64,000 nucleotides of DNA from Thalassomonas sp. RHCl1 (GTDB taxonomy: Bacteria; Pseudomonadota; Gammaproteobacteria; Enterobacterales; Alteromonadaceae), in contig NZ_CANDNZ010000006.1 of assembly GCF_947387555.1 (NCBI RefSeq), positions 217,482 through 281,481 on the forward strand, in the 5' to 3' direction. How positions within the stretch are numbered: the stretch's first letter is position 1; each line of letters opens with the position of its first letter. Under the pieces are notes generated by a model. That model had not been told where the DNA came from. It saw only the letters and a program-made list of their open reading frames with translations, and searched no databases. Made by a program: the position numbers and the translations under genes. Shown piece by piece: positions 17,664 to 26,279 of the stretch.

Positions 17664-19574
17664 TTAATTCCACTGGGCAGTTAATGTCAGGTTGCTTACT
17701 CTGCGGTAGGCGTAAACTTCGATTTGCCAGCTACCGGCTGTAGGGTTGCTGATAGTACAGCTTTCTACATTGTTGTTTGAAGTTGACTCACATACTGCTG
17801 TTGAAGAACCCGGCTGGTAGATATAAAGATCTGCATCGCCGCTGCCACCAGAAGTGTTGATAGTGAAGCTGGTTGTACCGGCAGGGATATCAACGTTGAA
17901 GTACTCAGAGTTTCTTCTGCTGATAGAAATGCCTGTCTCTTCCATGCTGTTGCCGTTTGCCGGTGGCTCAGTTGTACCGCCACAACCGTTGGCAGTTAAG
18001 TAATCGTGAGCTGCTTTGGCTTTAACTACACCGTGACCGAAGTAAACATCGTGACCGGCATCGCCTAAATCAGCTGCCGTGGCTTTTAACACGTTACGGA
18101 TGTCTGTACCGGTACACTCAGTATGGTTAGACCATACCAGGGCGGCAATACCTGCTACTGCAGGAGTCGCCATAGAAGTGCCTGTCATGTAGCCGTAGCT
18201 GCTGGCAGAAATGTCGATGCTGGCAGTTGAAGCGGCAACTAAGGCTGCTTTGTCTTCCAGTGCAGTACCTACCGCTGGGATTGTTGTTGCGTTGGTTTCA
18301 CCTAAAGTACCGGATAAAACGCCGGAAACATTATTGATGATGATAGCGCCGATACCGCCAGAGTTTTCACAGTTTTGTACTTTATCATGGAAAGAGATAT
18401 TACCACGGTCAATCACACAAACTTTACCGTTAGCCGCGCTGTCTGTTGCTTCAGCCGTACCCATGTAGTAAGTGCTGCCGGAAACAGAACCGGTATTTTC
18501 CATTGCTGTTGATGCATAGCTTTGACCGCCTGCAGTAGTTACCGATAAGCTCGCCATATCTTGCGGGTAAGTGGATAATACGTTTACACCACCGGCAGTG
18601 ACTTCAACACAGTCATCTTTGGTTGATGAACAGCTAGGGTATTGAGAAGAGTCATAACGGCCGTTGTCGGCATCGTTACCGCCGATCATCATGACCGACT
18701 CATATCCGGCAGGGTAAGAACGAACACTGTTACCGTCGTTACCGGCTGCTGCAACTACCAGGCCTCCGGCTGCGGTAAAGGCGTCAAAGGCATTTTCTTC
18801 GGCACGGTTAGAAGCACCACCACCTAAACTCATGTTAATGATGTTAGCACCGGCATCGGTACATTTTTGTGCAGCATAGGCCAAATCAGAAGAGTAACCC
18901 CAACCACTGGCATTAAATACCTTGATGATGTGCATATCAACACCCGGTGCCATACCGATAACACCGATATTGTTATCTGCTGCACCGATAGTACCGGCTA
19001 CGTGGGTACCGTGTGGTCCGCCGTGTTCATCCCAGTTGCCTGTGCCTGAGTCGTTATCGCCTGTGATGCCGGCCCAGTTAAAGTCAGGGTTAGTTCTGTC
19101 CAGACCCGAGTCGATAACACAGACTTTCATACCGGCGTTGGCATTAAAGGTTACCTGGTTGGCTTCTGACTGATAAACAGAATAAGGTGTTAATTGCTCG
19201 GTACGGGGATCGCCGATATCATCATTGAAGGCAGCCATAGGGTAACGACGTGCATCTTCCTGGATTTCAAGAGAAGCAAATGCCGCCTGATTGATCTGGT
19301 CAGAAGCCGTGTTCAAACCTCTGTCCTGCAGGGCTTTAACCGGGTTGCTCATCATCTTCTTAACGCTGTTTAAGCTTTTGCCTTCAAAAGTCGCCGAGAT
19401 AAAACCGTTGGCATCAACATGGATATTTGCGCCAAGCTTTTTCGCCATGGCTTTAACCGCTTGCTTGTTGCTGTCTTCTACATGGATGATATACCTGTTG
19501 TCTTCTGCCTGGGCTGCAAAAGCACTGGAGATGGCTAATGCGATAACTGATGTAGTGAACTTTGACATTTTCAT
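17664..19574 (-). CDS. Secreted subtilisin-like (S8) protease B with PA insert and one PPC domain
   Basis: A 636-residue exported serine protease with a signal peptide (MKMSKFTTSVIALAISSAFA, cut near AQA), a propeptide with the sequence SVKKMMSNPVKAL, and the S8 domain with Asp near 154 (VIDSGLD), His near 186 (PHGTHVAGT) and Ser near 465 (GTSMATPAVA). An inserted PA domain (VCVIDRGNISFHDKV, GIGAIIINN) is present. One PPC domain (about 545-636) ends the protein and resembles the second PPC of protease A. N-terminus and catalytic domain are very close to protease C, so B and C are the younger duplicates. An in-frame ATG also exists two codons in (19568). Confidence 0.93.
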   Translation of the reverse strand: MKMSKFTTSVIALAISSAFAAQAEDNRYIIHVEDSNKQAVKAMAKKLGANIHVDANGFISATFEGKSLNSVKKMMSNPVKALQDRGLNTASDQINQAAFASLEIQEDARRYPMAAFNDDIGDPRTEQLTPYSVYQSEANQVTFNANAGMKVCVIDSGLDRTNPDFNWAGITGDNDSGTGNWDEHGGPHGTHVAGTIGAADNNIGVIGMAPGVDMHIIKVFNASGWGYSSDLAYAAQKCTDAGANIINMSLGGGASNRAEENAFDAFTAAGGLVVAAAGNDGNSVRSYPAGYESVMMIGGNDADNGRYDSSQYPSCSSTKDDCVEVTAGGVNVLSTYPQDMASLSVTTAGGQSYASTAMENTGSVSGSTYYMGTAEATDSAANGKVCVIDRGNISFHDKVQNCENSGGIGAIIINNVSGVLSGTLGETNATTIPAVGTALEDKAALVAASTASIDISASSYGYMTGTSMATPAVAGIAALVWSNHTECTGTDIRNVLKATAADLGDAGHDVYFGHGVVKAKAAHDYLTANGCGGTTEPPANGNSMEETGISISRRNSEYFNVDIPAGTTSFTINTSGGSGDADLYIYQPGSSTAVCESTSNNNVESCTISNPTAGSWQIEVYAYRRVSNLTLTAQWN

Positions 19575-19770
19575 ATTATTCTCTCTGGAAGATATTTATT
19601 ATTGTTTCAACTGCCGGTGTTATTGTTATTTGCTGCAGTTGCTTTTACTTGCTTATGTTCGGTTATTAGCGCGGCCGTTTTGTTATTATTGTTACGGCGG
19701 CATTTATTTTTTAGATGAACGGCAATACTTCTCAACCTAAAAGGTGCCTGAGCTTCCTTGCTCCGAGCAC

Positions 19771-19839
19771 TATTCGATACTAACAACTGGTTAGTTCTCA
19801 TCTAGTAAATTCGCGACAGCTTTTCGCTTAATTCCGACA
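19771..19839 (-). promoter_or_regulatory. Shared upstream element, copy B
   Basis: TATTCGATACTAACAACTG (19771-19789) is identical to copy C. After 10 bases comes ATCTAGTAAATTCGCGACAG followed by CTTTTCGC and ATTCCGAC (to 19839). It lies about 200-265 bases upstream of the protease B start and reads towards it on the minus strand. The remaining part of the gap, 19840-20120, shows nothing recognisable. Confidence 0.65.
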
Positions 19840-20120
19840 GGGTGAAAATAAGCCTTTAAAAACATATGCTTGCTAGTTCAATAAAAGTGACTGTGCGTTT
19901 TTTGTCGATGATTTGGCGCAGATTCACCAAAATGGGGAATAAGGGTGTTGGCGGAATAAGCATAAAGTGCGGCTTTCTCACCCGCTTGGGGTTACGATAA
20001 GCAGTGCGGGAAGGGAAAGTTGTGATTAACCGTAAGGTTTTCTTCTCATCGGGCGGGTTTGTTAACGAATATTTTTTGCCGGTGATGATGGTGTGATGGC
20101 TATTTTTACTCCCAAAGTAA

Positions 20121-20159
20121 AAAAGCCATTATCAGGAGCAAGTCCCGATAATGGCTTTT
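20121..20159 (-). terminator. Terminator after protease C
   Basis: Perfect 13-bp stem AAAAGCCATTATC/GATAATGGCTTTT (20121-20133 with 20147-20159). On the minus strand it is followed by TTTACTTT. Confidence 0.85.
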
Positions 20160-20198
20160 GCTGGATAAATCTCAAATCACTTGAGAGTTATCGGCTTT

Positions 20199-22487
20199 TT
20201 ATTTGAAGTTGATGGTCCATGAATTCAAGGTACCTGTGTCGCCACCGGCATTGTCATGAACTTTCAGTGTCCAGTTACCGTTGCGCTCGCTGCTGGCAAA
20301 ACCTTCAACATTATAGCTTTCTTTAATATCGTCGGTGCTTCTGCCGGTGTAGCTGCGCAGTACCTGCTCGGCACCGCTAGGCGATACTAAGGTCAACAGT
20401 AAGTCACCGCTATAAGTGTGGGTGATGTCTACATCAACCGTGGCGATAGCACTTGAGCCGCTGTCGTTAACCGTGATGCTGCTGCTGGTGGTGTTATTGT
20501 CAGTGATGCTGGCGCTTGTGGTATTGCTGTAAGTATTGGTCACCGGAGTAGATCCGCCTTCGGTGTAGCTTGCTACCAGGCTGACATCGCTGAAGGTGCT
20601 GTAAGCAGAAACCGTAACGTGGTAAGTACCTTCCTGTGCGGAAGCGATGGCACAGCTTTCGGTGCTGCTGCCGGATTCAGATTTACAGTCATTGCTGCTG
20701 GAGCTGGCTGCTGAGCCGAATTTAACGTATAAATCTGCATCGCCGCCGTTGCCGCCGCTGGTGTTAAAGCTCAGGTTGGTAGCGCCTGCCGGTACCTGGA
20801 AGGTATAGGTCAGGTCTTGTCCTCTACTGGCTGCAAGACCGGTTTTTGCTACGCCGTTGGTTAATTCATTGCTGCTAACCGGGCCGCTACAACCGTGCTC
20901 TGTGATGTAATCGCTGGCAGCTTTGGCCTTAACCACACCGTAACCGTAGTAAACATCGTGACCGGCCTCGCCTAAATCTTCAGCCGTTGCTTTTAATACT
21001 TCACGGATCTGGGTACCGGTACATTGAGTATGGTTTGACCAAACCAGGGCAGCAACACCGGAAACGCCAGGCGTCGCCATGGAAGTACCGCTGATGATGT
21101 TGTAACCGGTGGCCGTAACATCTACGCTCATGAAACCGCCAGCCGTCAGGGCTGCTTTGTCGGCAAGTAAAGCTGTTACCGTTGGGATAGTTAAACTGTT
21201 GTTTTCGCCTAAAGTAGCGCCTAAAGTACCGGCTTCGTTATTGATGATGATAGCGCCGGTACCGCCTGAGTTTTCACAGTTTTGCACTTTATCATGGAAA
21301 GAAATATTACCGCGGTCAATCACACAGATATTGCCGTTGGCGCCGGCATCAGTTGATTCGGCTGTACCCATATAATAAGTGTTGCCGGAGAAAGTCCCTG
21401 GTGGTGTGTTTGAGTCAGAGGCAATAGACGCAGCGTAAGTTTGTCCGCCGATGTTGATTTCTGCCAGGGTCGGCGTATCCATAGGGTAGGTAGACAATAC
21501 ATCTAAACCACCGGCCGTGACTTCAACACAGTCGTCACGGGTAGCTTGACAGCTAGGGAACTGGGAAGATTCATAGCGGCCATTGTCCTTGCTGTTACCG
21601 CCGATCATCATTACCGACTCATAACCGGCAGGGTATGAACGGGTATTGTCGCCGTCGTTACCTGCTGCCGCGACCACTAAACCACCGGCGGCGGTAAAGG
21701 CGTCAAAGGCATTTTCTTCAGTGGCATTGGCTCCGCCGCCGCCTAAACTCATGCTGATAATGTTGGCACCGGCATCGGTACATTTTTGCGCGGCATGGGC
21801 CAGATCGGAAGAATAACCCCATTTACCGTCGGTATCACGGAACACCTTGATAATATGCATATCTACGCCCGGCGCCATACCAACAACGCCGATGTCATTG
21901 TCTAATGCACCGATAGTACCGGCTACGTGAGTACCGTGTGAGCCGCCGTCATTCCAGTTGCCTGTGCCTGAGTCGTTGTCGCCGGTGATATTGTTCCAGT
22001 CGAAATCCTGGTGATGCTGGTCAAGACCTGAATCGACCACACAAACCTTCATGCCGGCATTGGCATTAAAAGTCACCTGGTCGGCTTGTGACTGCTTGAT
22101 AGAATAAGGCGTGATTTGCTGGGTGCGCGGATCGCCGGCATCATCATCGTAAGTGGCCATCAGGTAGCGAGGGTGATCGATTTCTATGGCATTAAAAACG
22201 GCATTGTTGATGTCCGCAGTAGCTTTTAAGCCTTTAGCTGCTAACGCCTCAACCGGGTTGCTCATCATTTTTTTAACAGAGTTTAAGCTCTTGCCTTTAA
22301 AGGTGGCCGAGATAAAGCCGTCGGCATCTACTTTGATTTCACCACCAAGTTTTTTCGCTAATGCTTTAACCGCAGCTTTATTGTTGTTATCTACATTGAT
22401 GATATATCTTTCGTCTGCTGCCTGTACGGCAAAAGCACTTGATACCGCTAAAGCAATAACGGATGCGGTAAATTTTGACACTTTCAT
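20199..22487 (-). CDS. Secreted subtilisin-like (S8) protease C with PA insert, PPC and P domains
   Basis: A 762-residue exported serine protease. The signal peptide (MKVSKFTASVIALAVSSAFA) and propeptide are near-copies of protease B. The S8 triad is Asp near 151 (VVDSGLDQ), His near 181 (GSHGTHVAGT) and Ser near 467 (GTSMATPGVS), with a PA insert (ICVIDRGNISFHDKV). The C-terminus differs: one PPC domain (about 545-650) like the first PPC of protease A, then a proprotein-convertase P domain (about 660-762; TYSGDLLLTLVSPSG, NGNWTLKVHD, GTLNSWTINF). P domains stabilise the enzyme or bind substrates. The gene has its own terminator and copy C of the shared upstream element. Confidence 0.93.
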   Translation of the reverse strand: MKVSKFTASVIALAVSSAFAVQAADERYIINVDNNNKAAVKALAKKLGGEIKVDADGFISATFKGKSLNSVKKMMSNPVEALAAKGLKATADINNAVFNAIEIDHPRYLMATYDDDAGDPRTQQITPYSIKQSQADQVTFNANAGMKVCVVDSGLDQHHQDFDWNNITGDNDSGTGNWNDGGSHGTHVAGTIGALDNDIGVVGMAPGVDMHIIKVFRDTDGKWGYSSDLAHAAQKCTDAGANIISMSLGGGGANATEENAFDAFTAAGGLVVAAAGNDGDNTRSYPAGYESVMMIGGNSKDNGRYESSQFPSCQATRDDCVEVTAGGLDVLSTYPMDTPTLAEINIGGQTYAASIASDSNTPPGTFSGNTYYMGTAESTDAGANGNICVIDRGNISFHDKVQNCENSGGTGAIIINNEAGTLGATLGENNSLTIPTVTALLADKAALTAGGFMSVDVTATGYNIISGTSMATPGVSGVAALVWSNHTQCTGTQIREVLKATAEDLGEAGHDVYYGYGVVKAKAASDYITEHGCSGPVSSNELTNGVAKTGLAASRGQDLTYTFQVPAGATNLSFNTSGGNGGDADLYVKFGSAASSSSNDCKSESGSSTESCAIASAQEGTYHVTVSAYSTFSDVSLVASYTEGGSTPVTNTYSNTTSASITDNNTTSSSITVNDSGSSAIATVDVDITHTYSGDLLLTLVSPSGAEQVLRSYTGRSTDDIKESYNVEGFASSERNGNWTLKVHDNAGGDTGTLNSWTINFK

Positions 22488-22649
22488 GTTTACTCCATCG
22501 GGGAATTCTATCGAAATGTTTTTATGGTTTAAGTGCGGTTATTTTTATTATTGATGCACGATTTGATTTTTTAATTATGTGATTTAGATGAACGGAAGAC
22601 ATCCGTTTGGTTCAGGCTAAATGTGTCAAAGCTATCCTGCCCTGAGCGT

Positions 22650-22718
22650 TATTCGATACTAACAACTGCACGGCTTGCCTCTAGTAAATTTACGACGGGT
22701 TTTCGCGAATTTCCGACA
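22650..22718 (-). promoter_or_regulatory. Shared upstream element, copy C
   Basis: TATTCGATACTAACAACTG (22650-22668) then, after 11 bases, TCTAGTAAATTTACGACGGG, TTTTCGCG and TTCCGACA (22680-22718). It lies 160-230 bases upstream of protease C. The flank TTTAGATGAACGG (22584-22596) also recurs before protease B (19710-19722). The rest of the gap, 22719-22970, is AT-rich with no recognisable gene. Confidence 0.65.
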
Positions 22719-22970
22719 TCGAAAAATTAATGCTTTATATTCAGGTGCTTATTTTCGATGTTAATTAAAAATAATAGAGCTGTTAACTGCATCTGGTACG
22801 ATTTGTTGTTTTTCGGATAAATAACCACCGGAAAAAGAGGGCTGGTAAGGTGTTTGTTAATAAAAAGCTAGAGGGTAAGCGGTGAGATATAATCGGCAAG
22901 AGGCTGATTCTCGATTTTTACTGCGGTTAAAAATGGCTAAACGCTGTTGCGGAATTAGTAAAGGGTGTTA

Positions 22971-25079
22971 TCAGGCGTTGGAATATTGTTCTTTATTCGC
23001 CATCCAGCGATTGATCAATGCCAGGCCTTTCTCCGGATGTTTTTTCCATAACAGGTAGGCATCGCGTTTTACTTCCGGGATTAATTCGGCATCCCGCAAT
23101 AAATCGGCAATTTTCAATTCCGCCAAACCGGTTTGCCGGGTACCGAGCAATTCCCCCGGGCCGCGTATTTCCAGATCCCGCTGGGCGATGACAAAACCGT
23201 CGTTGCTTTCCCGTAATACGCCCAGGCGTTTAACGGCGGTTTTTGACAGCGGACTCTTGTACATGAGTACGCAATGTGAAGCGATGGCGCCACGCCCTAC
23301 CCGGCCGCGCAGCTGGTGTAACTGGGCCAGCCCTAAACGTTCCGGGTTTTCGATCACCATCAAACTGGAGTTAGGCACGTCGACGCCTACTTCGATTACT
23401 GTGGTCGCCACCAGCAAGTGTAAATTGCCTTCCTTGAACTGGTCCATGACTTCCTGTTTTTCAGCCGCTTTCATCCGGCCGTGTACCAGGCCGATTTTCA
23501 AGCTGGGTAATTGCTGCTGTAAATAGTTGGCGGTATCTTCTGCCGCCTGGCATTGCAACACTTCCGACTCATCAATCAGGGTGCAGACCCAGTAGGCCTG
23601 GCGGTTATCCTGTTCGCATGCCTGGCGGATGCGTTCAACGACATCGTCGCGACGGCTGTCGGGCAGGGCCACTGTGGTAATGGGGGTGCGTCCCGGCGGC
23701 AACTCATCGATCACTGAGGTATCAAGATCGGCATAGGCGGTCATGGACAGGGTTCTGGGGATCGGGGTCGCGGTCATGATCAGCTGGTGGGGATAAGTGC
23801 CGTCGAAAGCGCCCTTTTCCCGCAGGGATAATCTCTGGTGTACCCCGAATTTATGCTGCTCATCGATGATCACTAACACCATTTTTTGAAAGACCACCTG
23901 CTCCTGGAACAGGGCATGGGTACCGATCACCAGCTGCATGCTGCCGTCTGCTATTGCCGCCAAAGCTAGATTTCTGGCCTTGGACTTGGTTTTGCCGGCG
24001 AGCCAGCCGACATTGATACCCAGCGGCTCAAACCATTTTTGAAAATTAATGGCGTGCTGCTCTGCCAGGATTTCGGTTGGTGCCATCAGCGCCACCTGAT
24101 AGCCCCGCCCTATGGCGGTAATGGCTGCCAGTGCCGCCACCAGGGTTTTGCCCGAGCCAACATCTCCCTGCACCAGGCGCATCATAGGCACAGGTTTGGC
24201 TAGATCGGTGCGGATCTCATCTACCACTCGTGCCTGGGCGCCGGTAGGGGAAAAAGGCAGGGAATCGAGAAACTGCTTGTTGAGTTTGTCATCGATATCC
24301 AGGGAAATAGCTTTGTGTTTATCGCTCGATGCCCTGAGTTTGAGCATGCTGAGATTATGGGCCAGCAGCTCTTCCTTGATCAATCTGATTTGCGCCGGGT
24401 GTTTACCGTTCTCCATGGCGCTGATATTGGTATCCGGTGGCGGCCGGTGGATGATCGCCAGTGCCTGGGCCAGAGACAAAGGGTGTTGCAGAAACTCCGG
24501 CGGTACCAGTTCTTGTACCTGGCCCCGTTTCAGGCGCACCAGTGCCTGTTCGGTCAGGTTGCGCAGGGAAATTTGTCTCAGGCCGTCGGTGGTGGGATAG
24601 ACAGGGGTCAGGGTTTCTTCACCGGCAGCAAGTGGTTTATCCTGATCCAGGGGTTTGTATTCCGGATGTACGATTTCAAAACCGCGTCCGCCGCGGCTGA
24701 TTTCGCCGTAGCAGCGGATGCTGGTGCCTACCGCCAGGGTTTTGATCAAACTGGCGGAGAAATGGAAAAATCGTAAATTGATGGTGCCGGTATCGTCGCT
24801 TAAGGTGACCAGCAGCATACGGCGCTTGCCCTGCACTATCTGGTTGTTGACCACTTCGCCGATGACATTGGTGTGTATGCCCGGCACCAGCTCGCCGATG
24901 GAGAGGATGCGGGTGCGGTCTTCGTAACGCAGCGGCAGGTGAAACAGCAGATCCTGGATGGTCAGCAAGCCGACCTTTTCCAGTTTTTTTGCCATGCCGG
25001 GGCCGACACCTTTGAGTACGGTCACCGGGGTGATCGCCAGGTTGTCTAAGCCCTGCCCGGCTGCTGCCTGTGTTGCCAT
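22971..25079 (-). CDS. recG: ATP-dependent DNA helicase RecG
   Basis: The start is placed at ATG 25079 (MATQAAAGQ), two bases after the trmH stop; an upstream in-frame ATG would overlap trmH by 50 bases. The 702-residue protein has the N-terminal wedge/OB region (TVLKGVGPGMAKKLEKVGL, RYEDRT), Walker A GDVGSGKT, motif II IIDEQHKFGVHQR, motif III MTATPIPRTLS, and the C-terminal helicase lobe ending with QLRGRVGRG and the TRG region GPGELLGTRQTG. RecG is a branched-DNA translocase that reverses stalled forks and processes Holliday junctions. It is the last gene of the spoT-ridA-trmH-recG run, as in many gammaproteobacteria. Confidence 0.96.
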   Translation of the reverse strand: MATQAAAGQGLDNLAITPVTVLKGVGPGMAKKLEKVGLLTIQDLLFHLPLRYEDRTRILSIGELVPGIHTNVIGEVVNNQIVQGKRRMLLVTLSDDTGTINLRFFHFSASLIKTLAVGTSIRCYGEISRGGRGFEIVHPEYKPLDQDKPLAAGEETLTPVYPTTDGLRQISLRNLTEQALVRLKRGQVQELVPPEFLQHPLSLAQALAIIHRPPPDTNISAMENGKHPAQIRLIKEELLAHNLSMLKLRASSDKHKAISLDIDDKLNKQFLDSLPFSPTGAQARVVDEIRTDLAKPVPMMRLVQGDVGSGKTLVAALAAITAIGRGYQVALMAPTEILAEQHAINFQKWFEPLGINVGWLAGKTKSKARNLALAAIADGSMQLVIGTHALFQEQVVFQKMVLVIIDEQHKFGVHQRLSLREKGAFDGTYPHQLIMTATPIPRTLSMTAYADLDTSVIDELPPGRTPITTVALPDSRRDDVVERIRQACEQDNRQAYWVCTLIDESEVLQCQAAEDTANYLQQQLPSLKIGLVHGRMKAAEKQEVMDQFKEGNLHLLVATTVIEVGVDVPNSSLMVIENPERLGLAQLHQLRGRVGRGAIASHCVLMYKSPLSKTAVKRLGVLRESNDGFVIAQRDLEIRGPGELLGTRQTGLAELKIADLLRDAELIPEVKRDAYLLWKKHPEKGLALINRWMANKEQYSNA

Positions 25080-25081
25080 GG

Positions 25082-25789
25082 CTAGTCGTCGATGTCCTGC
25101 CAGGTTTCTTTGGTCATCTGCATTTTTTGCCACCAGTCATCGCTGGCAACTATCTGCCCTTCATCGTCGATTTGCGGATAAGGCAAACCTTTGCGGTTGC
25201 AGGCCTTGGCAAAAATCGGGTGACCTCCTTCGAACAGGATGCGCTGGCGGCGCTCTTCACTCAAACGAGGGTTGTCATAAAGTCCGGCAAGTTGGCGCTG
25301 GCGTTGGGCTTCGTATAAGACAACCGAGCAGGCGACGGAAACATTAAGTGACTGCACCATGCCCACCATAGGAATAATGATATCCTGATCCGCCAAATCC
25401 AACGCGGTTTGAGATGCGCCGAATTTTTCCTGGCCGAGGATGATTGCGGTCGGTTTGGTATAATCGACTTCGCGAAAATCTACCGCAGTCGGTGACAGGT
25501 TTGTCACCAGTACCTGCATATTTTGCTTTTTCAGCTCGGCGATAGCATCTTCTGTAGTAGTGTAGTTATGTACGTCAATCCAGTTTTGACTGCCGGCGGC
25601 ACTGCCCCCGGAAACCCGCATCTGCTCGCTTTTCCATACCGCGTGCACGTCGCTGACACCTATGGCGTCACAGGTACGTACCACGGCGGCCAGGTTGTGG
25701 TTTTTGTGTACCCCTTCCATGCAAACGGTGAGATCGGGTTGGCGTTTATCCAGCATCTGTTTGATGCGTTCATGTCTTTCTGGTGTCAT
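25082..25789 (-). CDS. trmH: tRNA (guanosine-18-2'-O)-methyltransferase TrmH
   Basis: A 235-residue SPOUT-class methyltransferase (E. coli TrmH 229). The three knotted-fold motifs are present: the N-terminal CMEGVHKNHNLAAVVRTCDA, the central IILGQEKFGAS and the C-terminal IPMVGMVQSLNVSVACSVVL. It methylates the ribose of G18 in the tRNA D-loop. It sits between ridA and recG on the same strand; recG follows within two bases, so the two are probably translationally linked. Confidence 0.95.
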   Translation of the reverse strand: MTPERHERIKQMLDKRQPDLTVCMEGVHKNHNLAAVVRTCDAIGVSDVHAVWKSEQMRVSGGSAAGSQNWIDVHNYTTTEDAIAELKKQNMQVLVTNLSPTAVDFREVDYTKPTAIILGQEKFGASQTALDLADQDIIIPMVGMVQSLNVSVACSVVLYEAQRQRQLAGLYDNPRLSEERRQRILFEGGHPIFAKACNRKGLPYPQIDDEGQIVASDDWWQKMQMTKETWQDIDD

Positions 25790-25878
25790 AAAGGTAACTA
25801 CTTAAGGTTTTAGCTCTGCCCGACCGCTTACCGGCGATCGGGGGATTTAGGTGTCGCAGCTATGCTGTCAGGGCAATG

Positions 25879-26268
25879 CTAGTCGACGCTGGGCAATTCC
25901 ATGATGCCGTCTATTTCGATATCGACATTTTTAGGCAACTGGGCAACACCTATGGCGGCACGGGCCGGGTAAGGTTCTTTGAAGTAGCGGCTCATTACTT
26001 CATTTACCGTGCCGAAATTGGCCAGGTCGGTCATGAAAATATTCACTTTTACCATATCGTTGATGCTGCCGTCGGCGGCTTCACATACGGCTACCAGGTT
26101 TTTAAATACCTGCTCGGCCTGTTCTTCGAAGCTGCCGCCTACCACTTCCATGGTGTTTGGATCTAAAGGGATCTGGCCGGAAAGGTAAACGGTATTTTTT
26201 ACTTTTACTGCCTGGCTGTAAGTGCCGATAGCGCCTGGGGCACTTTCTGTTTTAATAATGGTTTTCAT
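25879..26268 (-). CDS. ridA: RidA-family enamine/imine deaminase
   Basis: A 129-residue RidA (YjgF/YER057c/UK114) protein. Family motifs are [12 protein letters not shown] near the start, [10 protein letters not shown], and the conserved arginine in [14 protein letters not shown]. RidA hydrolyses reactive 2-aminoacrylate and related enamines made by PLP enzymes such as IlvA, whose 3' end opens this window. It starts 11 bases after the spoT stop on the same strand, an arrangement seen in many marine gammaproteobacteria but not in E. coli. Confidence 0.95.
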   Translation of the reverse strand: MKTIIKTESAPGAIGTYSQAVKVKNTVYLSGQIPLDPNTMEVVGGSFEEQAEQVFKNLVAVCEAADGSINDMVKVNIFMTDLANFGTVNEVMSRYFKEPYPARAAIGVAQLPKNVDIEIDGIMELPSVD

Positions 26269-26279
26269 AAAGCTCTCTT

